64,000 nt of DNA from Dysidea avara (taxonomy: Eukaryota; Porifera; Demospongiae; Dictyoceratida; Dysideidae), in NCBI RefSeq assembly GCF_963678975.1, contig NC_089274.1, forward strand, positions 25,271,053-25,335,052. Reading direction: 5' to 3'. Below, in pieces: positions 51,296 to 62,108 of this stretch. Each line of letters begins with the position of its first letter. Positions within the stretch are counted from its first letter, which is position 1. Made by a program: the position numbers and the translations under genes. Under the pieces are notes generated by a model. That model was not told the origin of the DNA. It worked only from the letters and a program-made list of their open reading frames with translations, and ran no database searches.

Positions 51296-52327
51296 GCGCT
51301 TGGTAACAGCATAGTTTTAGAATGCGTGAATGCTCAAAAAGTGGTCACGTGACCAAAGATCCCACAATAGTTCGAGTTACACACTTTGTGCATACTACGG
51401 AACTACAAGATGTAGAAAATGTCACTGAGGTAAGAAACATGACAATTGTGTCCTAGTTCACCCTATGAACTGGTTTTAGCCATAATTATTGTTTGAATAT
51501 CGCCTATTGAATTGCTGGTCACGTGACCACTTTTTGAGTATTTACGCATGCTAAAAACTACACTGATACCAAGTGCTAAAGCATTTTAACAACAAATAAA
51601 TGGTTGTTTGTTATATCTTAAAGGTCAGCCTGTGTGAAAATCGACAAAAACAACAAAAAGAGACACTTTCATATTTTGAGTTGGAAACCCTATATTATTT
51701 GGGCCTTAGCGCCATTAAATTTTATTTTACGATCCTGACGACGATAACCTCACTTCTAGCTGTACTTCAGGGATCATGCAGTTGTTTTACGTCAAGGTTT
51801 CTATTTTTAAGCAGTTGAGTGGGAAAGTTATGTAGTCAAGGTGTGATTTCCGGCTAATTTTGCCCTATATCACGCTCAACCAGATGGTTAGAGACGTCAC
51901 AACTTAACCAAACTTCGTATGCGACTTCTTTGTCGATGGATGATTACTACTGTGGTGTGAGGAAGTTTGGGCTATCAATCGTTTGGTGTCCGTAGACGAA
52001 GACCTGATTTTGGAGCCCAAAACCATGCTCAAATGATGCAGCGACAGGAAACCTACCTCACTAAACAAACTACCTATGCTTTTAGGTGAAGGTTTACTCA
52101 CAGACGAAGGTTGAACTCCAGTATTGTGATAAAGGATCAAGGCTTCTGAGAGTTACAGCTTGTAATGTCGGAATTTACAAATATTTCGATCGATTTTTAC
52201 CCCAAGAAGGCAATGGAATTTATTGCCACTGCAGCTGTATTCAAGTGGGAGTTAGTCCAACATGTAACAACAGTTAGCAAATTATTTTGAAGAAGTCGAA
52301 TTTTTACATTGGAAACCCTATGTAAGG

Positions 52328-52715
52328 TGTCACCGGTTTACCTTTCTTCTTACGATCGGCTTTCGGCATTGTCACGTTCCACTGAAATCAAGCACCAACT
52401 TTCTGATGCCACAAAATAGTCTAAAACTGGGTTTGTAAAAGCAACGACAACAAGAAGAACAACGTATATAGCCAGGAAGAGAATATCAGGATCGAAAATC
52501 TCACGAAGAAATGAGCGTTTTTTGGAGCTACGAACACGAACTAACACGCCAATTGATTACCACACCTGTTTCACTGCCCATACAAAAGTCTCAATATTAG
52601 CAGTGAAATTATCCCGTATTTCACTGGTAGCAGTGAAAAAGTTGTAATTGCGCCATGCAATTCCATTGGCTAGAATTTATGTAACAATGTAGCGCCGTGT
52701 TGACGCGTGTTTAGT
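52328..52715. other. Right flank of the foldback; possible 5' piece of the LINE
   Basis: On the minus strand an ATG at 52371 opens a short basic frame (MPKADRKKKGKPVT) running to the insertion point of the foldback. It could be the start of the LINE ORF1 that resumes on the other side, but joining the flanks leaves the frames unmatched. From about 52560 the sequence is a copy of the left arm of the palindrome at 6.76 kb. Confidence 0.3.
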
Positions 52716-53509
52716 ACAGCAGATTGCATTTCCGTCTAAAAATCGTTCCGTGCCACGTCACGATTGAACTGTTTTGTTTCATGGAACAAGTTAGTGATGT
52801 CAGGGACTATGATTTCCAGTTTGTAAAAGTAGTTAAGGATTTTGTTTGAAACCGTGTGTATAGTCACTGTATTATTATTATTATTATTGTTACTGAGCAG
52901 ACAGCACAGCTGATATGCTCAGGAAAAAAAAAAAAAAAGCAATCATAAAATGAATTTAGCTACGTAGTTACAAAGATTACAGTTATTGGGTTCCATACAA
53001 TGTTTGCAGTTCCGCTGAAAAAGAGTCAATATTGTTGCTCTCAATGATGGAAGATGGTAAGTTGTTCCAATCCTTAATTGATCTGGAGAAAAAGCTCTGT
53101 TGGTATGAATAGGTAGATGAATTTGGTAGAATAAAACGATGTGGGTGATATAGTCTGGTGGATCTTGTCATTGAAATAAAATGAGGAGGAATTGACAGTG
53201 AATAATCTTGATGCATAATTTTAAAAAGTGCTTGTAATCTGGATATTTTACGTCTCAGCTGAAGGCTTGGCCAAGAAAGATGCTGTAACATAGCTGTGAC
53301 TGAACTGAATCGATTGAAATCATTTAGGACCCATCTAGCTGCCCTACGCTGTACTTTCTCTAGCTGTTGAATATTGTTATGGTGGTATGGGTCCCAGATG
53401 ACTGCAGCGTATTCCATTGACGGTCGTACTATCGTAAGGTAGGCTGTATTCAGTACAGCAGCGCATGCGTGATGCAATTTTGAAATGGAAATACAATCTG
53501 CTGTACATG
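52712..53509 (-). mobile_element. LINE 3' fragment enclosed by inverted repeats
   Basis: The minus-strand frame ending at 52983 reads YLTIVRPSMEYAAVIWDPYH, VQRRAARWVLNDF, MLQHLSWPSLQLRRKISRL and KDWNNLPSSI, the conserved LINE C-terminal blocks, with a TAATAATAATAA tail at 52870-52888. Around it lie inverted ends GTACAGCAGATTGCATTTCC (52716) and GGAAATACAATCTGCTGTAC (about 53488-53507). The combined block interrupts a sequence that is continuous at 6.9 kb (GTTTAGTACATAGTGACAAA). Confidence 0.65.
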
Positions 53510-53755
53510 TCATGTAGTGACAAATTTCGTACATAGCATCGCTAATGCATAGAATGCGTATACGGACATGCCTAACGGGTAGCTAAAACAACTAAACACT
53601 ATCAAAAAATTTTAACCGATCAGATACGTATATCAAATGTACAAGTGATATACTAATTCTATTGGCTAGTTTGCTGTAGTATATCAAAATATACCACAAG
53701 CTGCTATTGGAGTTTTTGTACAGGACACGATATTGATGTTGTATTAATATATATG

Positions 53756-55306
53756 TAGAGTAAGCCACCAATGTTCGACCACCATAGGTTCGGACGTGAT
53801 TTTTCTTTAAACCTGCTAAGAAAATTTCTGCTTTTGCTATGCCTTTGGAGAGGTCTAGGCCATAAACTCTTGCATGCAAAATTTCAGACCTGCAGCTTTC
53901 TTAGTCTGGCTGCAGGAGCTGCAAAAGTGACCTGTCCGAATGTTCTCAATTCTCGGACAAAAATATGTATTATCGGTCGAGTGGCACTGCTCGTAATGCT
54001 TGAAGCTGATCAAGTCTTTCTGTGCTTGATATGAAAGAGCAACTCTTATACTCTCCAAATATATGCAGATATTTGGTTTAGTCCTTATTGGCTGTGAATT
54101 ACAAAGCTCCAAAGTCATCTCTGTCGTGCAATCTTAAATTCGGCCACATGTGAAGCTCGTGCAAATCAAATAGTTACCTATATCGAATTCAAAGCTATTT
54201 TTATGAACATTGAGAGCATCAGCTACCGTTCAGTAGTAAATAGACACATGTACGATGACCGCACCTTGATTTTTGTCCGAATAGCTACATTGCATTTAGG
54301 CTTCTCTGACAGTAGCAGCCTATCTACTGCACCCAGCACACATATACACAATCCAAATCCACTTAAATGGTGTTTTGACTATCCCCTGTCTTAAAAGTGT
54401 CAAAAGTTTCTCTTCAAAATGTCCAGGACATTAGCCAGATCGAAATACTCTAATAGAGCAGTCAATTACTCTAATATAACGATCAGCCAATTTATTATCA
54501 CATGTAATCAGGTTTTAAGCGTTGTAATCAACAAAATTTGCATATAATAGTCTTATGGAAGTTAATATTCCTGGGCGTGGCCCTCAGATTTTCTGACTGC
54601 TCCAATTGTAAAATATGTGACTGTTCTATTAGAGTGTTTTGATCTGACTAATGTCCTTGACAGTTTGGAGAGGAACTTTTGATATCTTTTAAGTCAGGGG
54701 TTAGTAAAAATCCCATTTAAGTGGATTTGGATTGTGTATATGTGTGCTGGGTGCAGTAGCTAGGCTGCTACTGCCAAAGAAGCATAAATGCAATGTAGCT
54801 ATTTGGGAATAAATCAAGGTACGGTCATTGTGCATGTGTTTATTTACTACTGAACGGTAGCTGATGCTCTCAATGTTCAAAAAAATAGCCTTGAATTCGA
54901 TATAGATAACTATTAGATTTGCACGAGCTTCACATGTGGCCGAATTTAAGATTGCACGACAGAGATTACTTTGGAGCTTTGTAATTCACAGCCAATAAAG
55001 ACTAAGCCAAATATCTGAATATTTGGAGAATATAAGAGTTGCTCTTTCATATCAAGCACAGAAAGACTTGATCAGCTTCAAGCATTACGAGCAGTGCCAC
55101 TCGACCGATAATACATATTTTGTCCGAGAATTGAGAACATTCGGACAGGTCACTTTTGCAGCTCCTGCAGCCAGACTAAGAAATCTGCAGGTCTGAAATT
55201 TTGCATGCAAGAGTTTATGGCCTAGCAAAAGCAGAAATTTTCTTTGCAGGTTTAAAGAAAAATCGCGTCCGAACCTATGGTGGTGGAACATTGGTGGCTT
55301 ATTCTA
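53756..55306. mobile_element. Foldback element, about 1.55 kb
   Basis: TAGAGTAAGCCACCAATGTTC at the left and its inverse (GAACATTGGTGGCTTATTCTA) at the right begin arms of roughly 640-750 bases that pair up to the centre near 54530. The centre holds inverted copies of the CTCTAATAGAG motif (54448-54482 and 54618-54636). Antisense open frames at 53855-54118 and 55085-55291 are mirror copies of the same arm, not separate genes. Confidence 0.8.
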
Positions 55307-55340
55307 TATACAGGCAAAGCATGAGTGCCCATGGTATAAC

Positions 55341-55825
55341 CAGTGGCGGATCTAGATAGGTTTCTGGGGTTTCGACAGAAACCCACTTTTAAAATTAGCT
55401 CAGTAGCAGTTTAAATACATATAGACATTATTGTACTGACAATTTGTCATAGCAAAGAACTATATACCACTGTATTTCAGTAGCATGCATGCAGTTGCAC
55501 TTAACTAACACCATTTATAGCTATTAAACCCACAGAAACACTTCATTTTTCATCTCCCACTGCATTAAAAACGATCGAGATACTCTAATAGAACAGTCAA
55601 TTAACTACTCTAATAGAGCAATCAAAGCTACAGCTTATAGTCGCCATCTTTGCCCTATAGTTAGCTATAGTTTAAAGCATTGCATTTATTATAATTGCTA
55701 ACTAAAAGTAGCCTAAAATCAACTCTCAGAGCTTCTAACATTTCAAAATTTTCTCGAGAAATGTTATCAGGTGCCTAATACCAACTTTCAGAAACCCCCT
55801 TTTAAAAATCCTAGATCCACCACTG
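55341..55825. mobile_element. MITE, CAGTGGCGGATC family, copy 2
   Basis: Ends CAGTGGCGGATCTAGA and CTAGATCCACCACTG, flanked by a 5-bp duplication ATAAC. The doubled motif lies at 55580-55620. It shares only ends and motif with the copy at 44787; the interiors differ. Confidence 0.8.
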
Positions 55826-55879
55826 ATAACTAATATTACTTTAGCATGTAGACCCACCTAATTGGCAAAATCTGCAGTT

Positions 55880-56163
55880 GCTATACCCTTCTCTTATATA
55901 GGGAACCAAGTAGGCTGTGATTGTGGGATTGAATTTTGCCAAAAACAAACTGTGATTGTGGGATTCAATTTTAATACATCAGACAGTAGTTTGATTTTAT
56001 TATTGCTAATATAGCAATTTTAAGAGACTAGTGTTAATTATGTTACTTTAATTGCTACATTTACAAATGTATTAAAATTGAATCCCACAATCACAGGTTG
56101 TTTGGCAGAATTCAATCACACAATCACAGCTTGCTTGATTCCTATATAAGAGAAGAGGATAAC
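55880..56163. mobile_element. Palindromic MITE with GTGATTGTGGGATT repeats
   Basis: CCCTTCTCTTATATAGG and GCTGTGATTGTGGGATTGAA at the left are matched by their inverses at the right (ATCACAGCTTGCTTGATTCC, TATATAAGAGAAG). The GTGATTGTGGGATT unit appears twice in each arm. Confidence 0.7.
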
Positions 56164-56447
56164 AGTAAAACATCAAAGAAATCTGATGATTTCTGGATAT
56201 AGTGTGCACACCTATTAGGTATGCAATGTCTCAAGTTAATGAGATATACGCACTGGTGGCAGTGCGTATATCTTGTTAAGGAAGTGTGTAACAAGATATA
56301 CGTACTGCCTTAACAAGATATACACACTGGTAGTAGTGTGTATATCTCGTTTGCATTTTGAGTCAGTGCGATATGTGATATATATGCACTGGCTTTCCTT
56401 TCATCTGAGGTGTGAAAGTGGTACATACATATATATATGTACTAGTA

Positions 56448-57675
56448 ATAGCATGGGTAGCAGTGAAATTTGGGATAAACACCATGGGTGTTGTATAGGA
56501 AATGGGTTTGCCTGGTGAAATTTACCATTTCCAATGCAAGAGTGGTATTTATTCCAATTTTCACTGCTATACCTATGCTATTCCCAGTTAATACCATACT
56601 CGCTGCATATAACTGTTACCATAGTAACCAATACTTACTTAGCAACAACACATTGTTGTCTTGCAACCGTTTCTAGGCAACCACTATTGCTTTTAGAAAT
56701 GATTTTGACACCAAGGCAATGGTTGCTAAGCAACCACCAAAAACATGTAACTAGGTCAGGTTTACATTTTGTTGCCTAGCAACAGCTGCTATGGATTGTT
56801 GAACCGATTTTCAAGAAGATTGCAAGCTGCAACACATGTGCATACTCCTTGAGCATGCTAATCACAAGGAATTACTTAATAATGGTGTTAAAACATTAGA
56901 ATTGCTGTTACTGCTTCCAAGTGGGAGACAAGATGTTGTATTAACATTTTAGTATAATATCTGTATATGTAATAGGATGGATGGTTGTGGTATTCGGGAT
57001 TAATAGTTCTCACATTGTAAACAGGAAAGAAATAATGCTCAGCTTTGCCTCGCACTATTTTACTCCTTCATGTTCACAATGCTTGCACCATTAATCCCGA
57101 ATACCATGGCCATCCATCCTATTGCAAATTAATCCGACAACCATAGCAACTGCTGCTAGGCAACAGAAATTTTTAAAAATCTTGCAAAAATTAATCACAC
57201 TTAGCAACCATTGTTATGGCCTCAAAACGACTTTTACCTTAGCAACGGTTACCTAGCAACCATTGCCAAGCAACCATATTGTTGTTATACCTTGGGGCAT
57301 TGATCACTATGGTAACAATAGTTGTCAAGTTGGACATTTACTTCTAACATAAACACTCTACACTATTTTAGCCAATCAAATTAGTATTATAGATCTTTGT
57401 CAAGGGACCTTGACAAACAAGTGTAATACTAATTCTGTTGGCTAATCACTTGACGTATTTCGATATAATACGTCAAGCTGCTATTGAGAGTATTATACAG
57501 TAACACATTCAGTTGTTGGATTATACTACAGATATCATGGTATTCAAAATATATACCAAAAGATATACATATTTATGAAAGGGTGCCATAGTGCGAGGTG
57601 AAGCCTCGCTTCACCTCGCACTATAACATCTTTTCTAAGTTTTTTATTCCGAATGCCATGATATCTGTAGTATAA
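56448..57675. repeat. Composite of small palindromes rich in TAGCAACC and RFX-like X-boxes
   Basis: Three inverted-repeat units follow each other: 56448-56584 (related to 6981-7120), 56966-57125 (GGATGGATGGTTGTGGTATTC against the inverse at its right end) and 57526-57675 (CTACAGATATCATGG against CCATGATATCTGTAG, with CGAGGTGAAGCCTCG at the centre). Between them are many TAGCAAC/GTTGCTA words, including GTTACCATAGTAAC (56615-56628), GGTTGCTAAGCAACC (56721-56735) and GTTGCCTAGCAAC (56771-56783), which match the RFX X-box pattern. No coding exon was found. Confidence 0.6.
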
Positions 57676-58655
57676 CATATACATATATATATATACAGTA
57701 TATGCAGATGCAAATTGCAATGTTACCAGCACTGCACGTGTGTTTTAATTTGTGACAAGATTTGTGAAAAGGTACCTTTTCCACACATTTGACATACCAG
57801 CAAACTAAATGATGTAACATTTAACTCCTCATACCGATTAACTTGCTTTTAGTATCAAAATGTAGCCAAATACTGTAGTTACATTCATTGAAAATTTCAA
57901 GCAATTACATGCCATGATCAAAATTATGAAGCTTTAAAGTCCAAAAAAAATGGGTCAAATTTTGTATGTGAGAAAGGTACCTTTTCGCAAATCCGGTCAC
58001 ATTTACTAATGCAAAAATGAAAATAGTCAAAATTTGGTCCAACATCTTTGTATTGTAGTTCACTTCATCATAAGTAAGTAAAGGTGATAGCTTTTATTGA
58101 TCATCAAGTAACCTACAATATTAATTTTAATATTGCTCTTAATTATGTCAGCATTATAATATATTTTTCTCCCATGTCCAAAACTCCAAATGCTTTAGAA
58201 CAATATCATTTGTTAGCAACAATATTACATGTGACTGGTTATCAGTTTCTTTGCCTTGTCACTACTCAGTCTGGCAACTATCTACTGGCTTCTTTGGATG
58301 ATAGATTGTTATGGAATTTCTTGCAGTGGTAAAATATTAGAAAGATCCAATCTATCATGACGTGAGCTAAATGAAGCATCTAGCATTCTTGTCTTGCAGA
58401 ACTTTGCAATTCCATATTTGTATGAGATTATTCTGACATCAGCAAGTTGTACCAAAGGGTAATTTCTCAAAATTTAAACAGCTAACAGCCTATGAAGCAT
58501 CTTATTGCAGCAACACCATATATGGAAATGGCTTAAATCAAGTATCACCCAATTATTAAGAAATAATTTTGATAAGGATACTGAAAGGCATGCACTGTAT
58601 TAATAGGGAGCATGGATAATAGGAATTTTCAGCATCATGAAGATTGAGCTTTCCT
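57676..58655. other. Intergenic DNA, no gene seen
   Basis: Short open frames (for example 58084-58332) have no recognisable motif. A pair of GTACCTTTTC segments (57770, 57977) is the only repetition noted. Confidence 0.4.
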
Positions 58656-58889
58656 TTATTGTGCATGCAGTATTTCAGATATAGTGTCACAGTGCTGTTG
58701 GGTGTCAGCCTTATGAAAGCACTGAAAAAATAGTCTTAGAGGCTTCCTGTCATCTTCAAAGTACATTTTAGCTATCTTGTTTGATTTTACAGAGAAAAAG
58801 TTGCAGTGGTACTTTTCCAAAGCTGGGTAAAAATCATTTGAAAGAAGGGCTTTTGTTTTTGTCAGGCCTGAATACATGGTGTAACTGTT
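58656..58889 (-). CDS. Candidate terminal exon of an unknown minus-strand gene
   Basis: An acceptor-like CTTTAACAG precedes a frame reading YTMYSGLTKTKALLSNDF and on through NFFSVKSNKIAKMYFEDD and HCDTISEILHAQ to TAA, about 76 codons with protein-like composition. The family is unknown. It lies 320 bases downstream of a P-loop exon on the same strand, so both may belong to one gene or pseudogene, but the upstream exon ends in its own stop. Confidence 0.3.
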   Translation of the reverse strand, partial: NSYTMYSGLTKTKALLSNDFYPALEKYHCNFFSVKSNKIAKMYFEDDRKPLRLFFQCFHKADTQQHCDTISEILHAQ

Positions 58890-59213
58890 AAAGTATAGTT
58901 CAAAATAACATGTTCATGAATAAATTTCAGCTGATTTGTCCATTGTAAGCAGCAGTATGCCCTATGTATGAAGTTAAAATCTTGGAAACTGCAATGATAC
59001 TCTAAGGATTGTTGCAGTAGTGTTCAAATTTTTTTAGTAGTCCAAATCTATTCATTGCACCAGGGAAGGTGTCAATTTTGACAAACTGATTTAATCTCCT
59101 TAAAAGAGTACAAATTCTGAAATATAAGAGACATAAGACAGAAAGTGGTTGTATAATTTTATTGAGGGTTGAGGAAGGTTATCAAAATCATAGAATGGTT
59201 TAGTTTTAACAGC

Positions 59214-59500
59214 TTATTTTGTGCCCATCCGTTTTAGCAAATCCGTCTTTCCTGATCCAATAGCACCTTCAAGCAGCAGCAGTTGTAAATCTTTGCTAGT
59301 AGAGCTTTTCAATAAAGAAACAATATCAGATTTACATACTATGAGAGATTTTAGCTCCACAACTTCATCAACCTTGCCTAAACCTTTTGTCTGGGTTCCT
59401 TTCTGCATTTGCTTTTGTGTGGGCTGGTGTTTGTGATGAATCCAGCTGTGGATGCAATCTCTGCAGGTTGACCTATTTACTTGGTTAAACTTTGCAGCTA
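59214..59500 (-). pseudogene. Walker-A (P-loop) exon of an ATPase-like protein, truncated
   Basis: After an ATTACAG acceptor the frame reads AKFNQVNRSTCRDCIHSW and, further on, LQLLLLEGAIGSGKTDLLK, then MGTK and a TAA. GAIGSGKT is a Walker A motif, and the preceding hydrophobic strand (LQLLLLE) is the usual beta-strand. This is how NACHT/STAND or AAA-type NTPase domains start, but the frame stops only about 12 residues after the motif, with no plausible donor. The remainder of the domain is missing, so a truncated copy is the simplest reading. Confidence 0.4.
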
Positions 59501-60779
59501 CTGTAATATAATATCAAAAATTGGTTCATGTTAGGGCAGCGTTTTCTGCTACCACAGTATCAAGAGCAGGCCAAAAAATAAAGAAGTGAGCAATGTGAAG
59601 TTTGAAGAACATGGATGCCATTCTGGGAGTCTAGGAGCATGCCCCAAGCAAATATTTCAGGTTTTATACACTCTGAGATATGATTTTTACTGTGCTGGTA
59701 CAGGTAAATATACAAATGTGAGTGTTCTATTAGGTTGGTTGACTGCTCTATTAAATTACTCCAATCTGAACCTTTCATGCCTTTGCAAACTAATGCAAAA
59801 TCAAGACTCACGGTAGTGAGTCGCGCAGCCAAGAAACTACAAAGCGCACGCCCAATTAAAAGACGCACGGCCACTACTGTGAGTTATTTACGTGTAGGGC
59901 CGGTTTCGCAATATTAGTCCTAGATTACGCAACATCTCTCAATAGATTTGTATTGCGTTACGTGATAAAAAAATCTTTAGGAGTCGTCATCATAGTTTTC
60001 TTGCGACCTCGCTAAAATAAAAAAGTAACCATCGCAAAATAAAAAATAGGCGTATTTCACTTTATTTCTCTACCTTATGTTACAACTACTGTCACGTTAT
60101 ACCAGTCAACATAGTCGTGTTTGTATAGACTATAGTCCATCTAGCACTGACATTATCCAATCCTGGTTTGCCTATATGCGTATTTTCTTCAATCAAACCT
60201 CTAATCCCTACAATAACTTTTAAAGGCACGACGTGGACACAAACTCTAATGCCTGATAAACAAGTTGTGACAACGTGCTGAACCGTAAGTTCCCTAGGGA
60301 TGGCGTTATAAGCAGAAATCTTTTAAATTCCATTTAGTGCCACACCCCATGCGAGCGTTTATAAATCGCCAGTTGTCTTATGGTGTGAAGAACAAAATCA
60401 CTAGCGAAGGCGCTTTAAGCATACTCTTCAATTCTCTATTTACATGTAATTTTTAATAGATTAACCACAAAGGCCGATAAGGTGAATACAAAAGGTAACA
60501 AGCCTTTAGGGGTTACCACCTCTATGTAGTATTTACCATGTAGCTTGTGTTGTGGCTTTCACTAAGTATTATGCACACACAAATGGTGCAACAAAATTTT
60601 GTAATGGATTGCTCGAATGTGGTTGGTGGTGTTGTGGCTCGAATGTGGTTCGTGGTTTGCCAGTGACCATGTATGAGTTGGGGTTGTTCCACACAACTTA
60701 CACAATATTCAAATTTCATGATGGCCATGAAAATTTCTTGTCATATAGTAAACATACAACAATGTGTAACAACGTTAAT
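59501..60779. other. Non-coding DNA with a CTCTATTA motif pair; no gene established
   Basis: GAGTGTTCTATTAGG and TTGACTGCTCTATTAAATTACTCC (59720-59762) are degenerate copies of the recurring motif. A small direct repeat CTCGAATGTGGTT lies at 60612 and 60638. The open frames at 60522-60800 overlap on both strands and show no family. Confidence 0.4.
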
Positions 60780-62108
60780 CAACATCACATCAAGACTTGA
60801 CTAAAAATATTTCCAACAATAGTAATGATTTCTTGTATGTCAGTATGACGATACTGAGACCTGTAAAAGAATAAGCAGGCACTGAAGTTAACCTTAAATT
60901 AAACACTCATGCAACTGACCTGGAGCATTGGTCGCAACACAAAAAACACTTGTTTCGATATCTGATGACACAATCCAGCAGGCACTGAATTAAAAGAGAA
61001 TGTACAAAAAATCAATATGCCGGGCTGTATCAATAATAGCATGGATAATCAAAATGAACAAAAATTATATCCCAGGCTAAGTGAATGAATAACATAACTG
61101 TTGGGTAAGCATGTCAAACCTGAACATTAGGACATTAGTCAAACAAAAGTACGCTATCACAACTTGGTGATAATACAATGTTTGTACCACTGGACTTCAC
61201 ACTGGTTGCCCAAAAATTGTGCCATTCCAGGACAACAGCATAATTATGAAACAAATAATTACTACAACACAGAAGGCTTACTGTTGCACTGTCTACACTG
61301 ATATACCATAATTTAAAAACATAACAGGTAGGCATTAAATACAATACACTTAACATCTGGGTACTAGGAAAAAATCACTAACATCACAACATGTAAATTG
61401 ACCTAGAAATTAACACCCTTGATGCCACTACAGTCTACACTGGATATTTGTTTGAAGCCATCAACACTATACCCGATACATCTGAGTAGACTGACCTGCA
61501 AATTCACATCACTAGTATACAGTGATAATTGATAACTACAAAAACAACAATTGCAATAATACATTCTTCTGTACGTCAACTGACCTGAAATTCATGACAC
61601 TCGATACCGAGACCTGTAAAAGAATAAGCAGGCACTGAAGTCAACCTTAAATTAAACACACATGCAAACTGACCTGGAACATCGGTCGCAACACCAAAGA
61701 CACCTGTTTCGATATCTGACGAAACAATCCAGCAGGCACTGAATTAAAAAGAGAATGTGCAAAAAATCAATATGCCAGGCTGTACCAATAAAGGATGGAT
61801 AATCAAAATGAACTAAAAATATATATATCCCATATGCAGGTTAAGTGAGTAACATAACTGTTGGGTAAGCATGTAAACCAGAACATTAGGTCATTGGTCA
61901 AACAAAAGTACGCTATCACAAACTGGTCACTGATAATTGATAACTACAAAAACAACAATTGCAATAATACAATTCCTCTGAACGTTAACTGACCTGAAAT
62001 TCATGACACCTATATCTTTGTTCTTGCATGGTCTCAACTTACATATGTACCATGATCACATTCAACTGCTAGTGGATAAACCAGTATGACCAGATGGCCT
62101 GCAAAAAC
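60780..62108 (-). other. Tandemly duplicated exon region of an unknown minus-strand gene
   Basis: Two paralogous units, about 60848-61600 and 61602-62000, contain in the same order an exon after TTTTAATTCAG coding ACWIVSSDIET followed by GVFGVATDVP or SVFCVATNAP with a GTCAG donor, and an exon after CTTTTACAG. In one copy the latter codes GLGIECHEFQ with a GTCAGT donor; in the other it runs on to a stop. A further exon-like stretch at 62108-62049 follows TTGGTTTTTGCAG and codes HLVILVYPLAVECDHGTY before GTAAGT. Phases agree for the first pair (phase 1). The protein family was not recognised. Confidence 0.35.

Larger units (their letters stand above)
48994..52320. mobile_element. Large foldback DNA element with nested insertions
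   Basis: The ends are TAGGGTTTCCAATGTAAAAA and its exact inverse at 52301-52320, and the site is duplicated as TGTAAGG (48987-48993, 52321-52327). The arms pair along most of their length (for example 49080-49290 with 52000-52190, 50140-50330 with 51810-52010, 50650-50770 with 51590-51690, and CAAAAAGTGGTCACGTGACC near 51339 with its inverse near 51520). Two later elements sit in the left arm and near the centre (49291-50131 and 50773-51295). Without them the element is about 1.95 kb. No transposase is visible. Confidence 0.85.

Noticed and set aside
52331-52371. Basic N-terminus MPKADRKKKGKPVT as the start of the LINE ORF1
   Set aside because: Its position at the foldback insertion site is suggestive, but after removing the insertion the frame does not run into the ORF1 remnant on the other side.
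53592-55291. Apparent paired genes around 53.8-54.1 and 55.1-55.3 kb
   Set aside because: The frames are mirror images of each other in the two arms of a foldback element and show no protein family.
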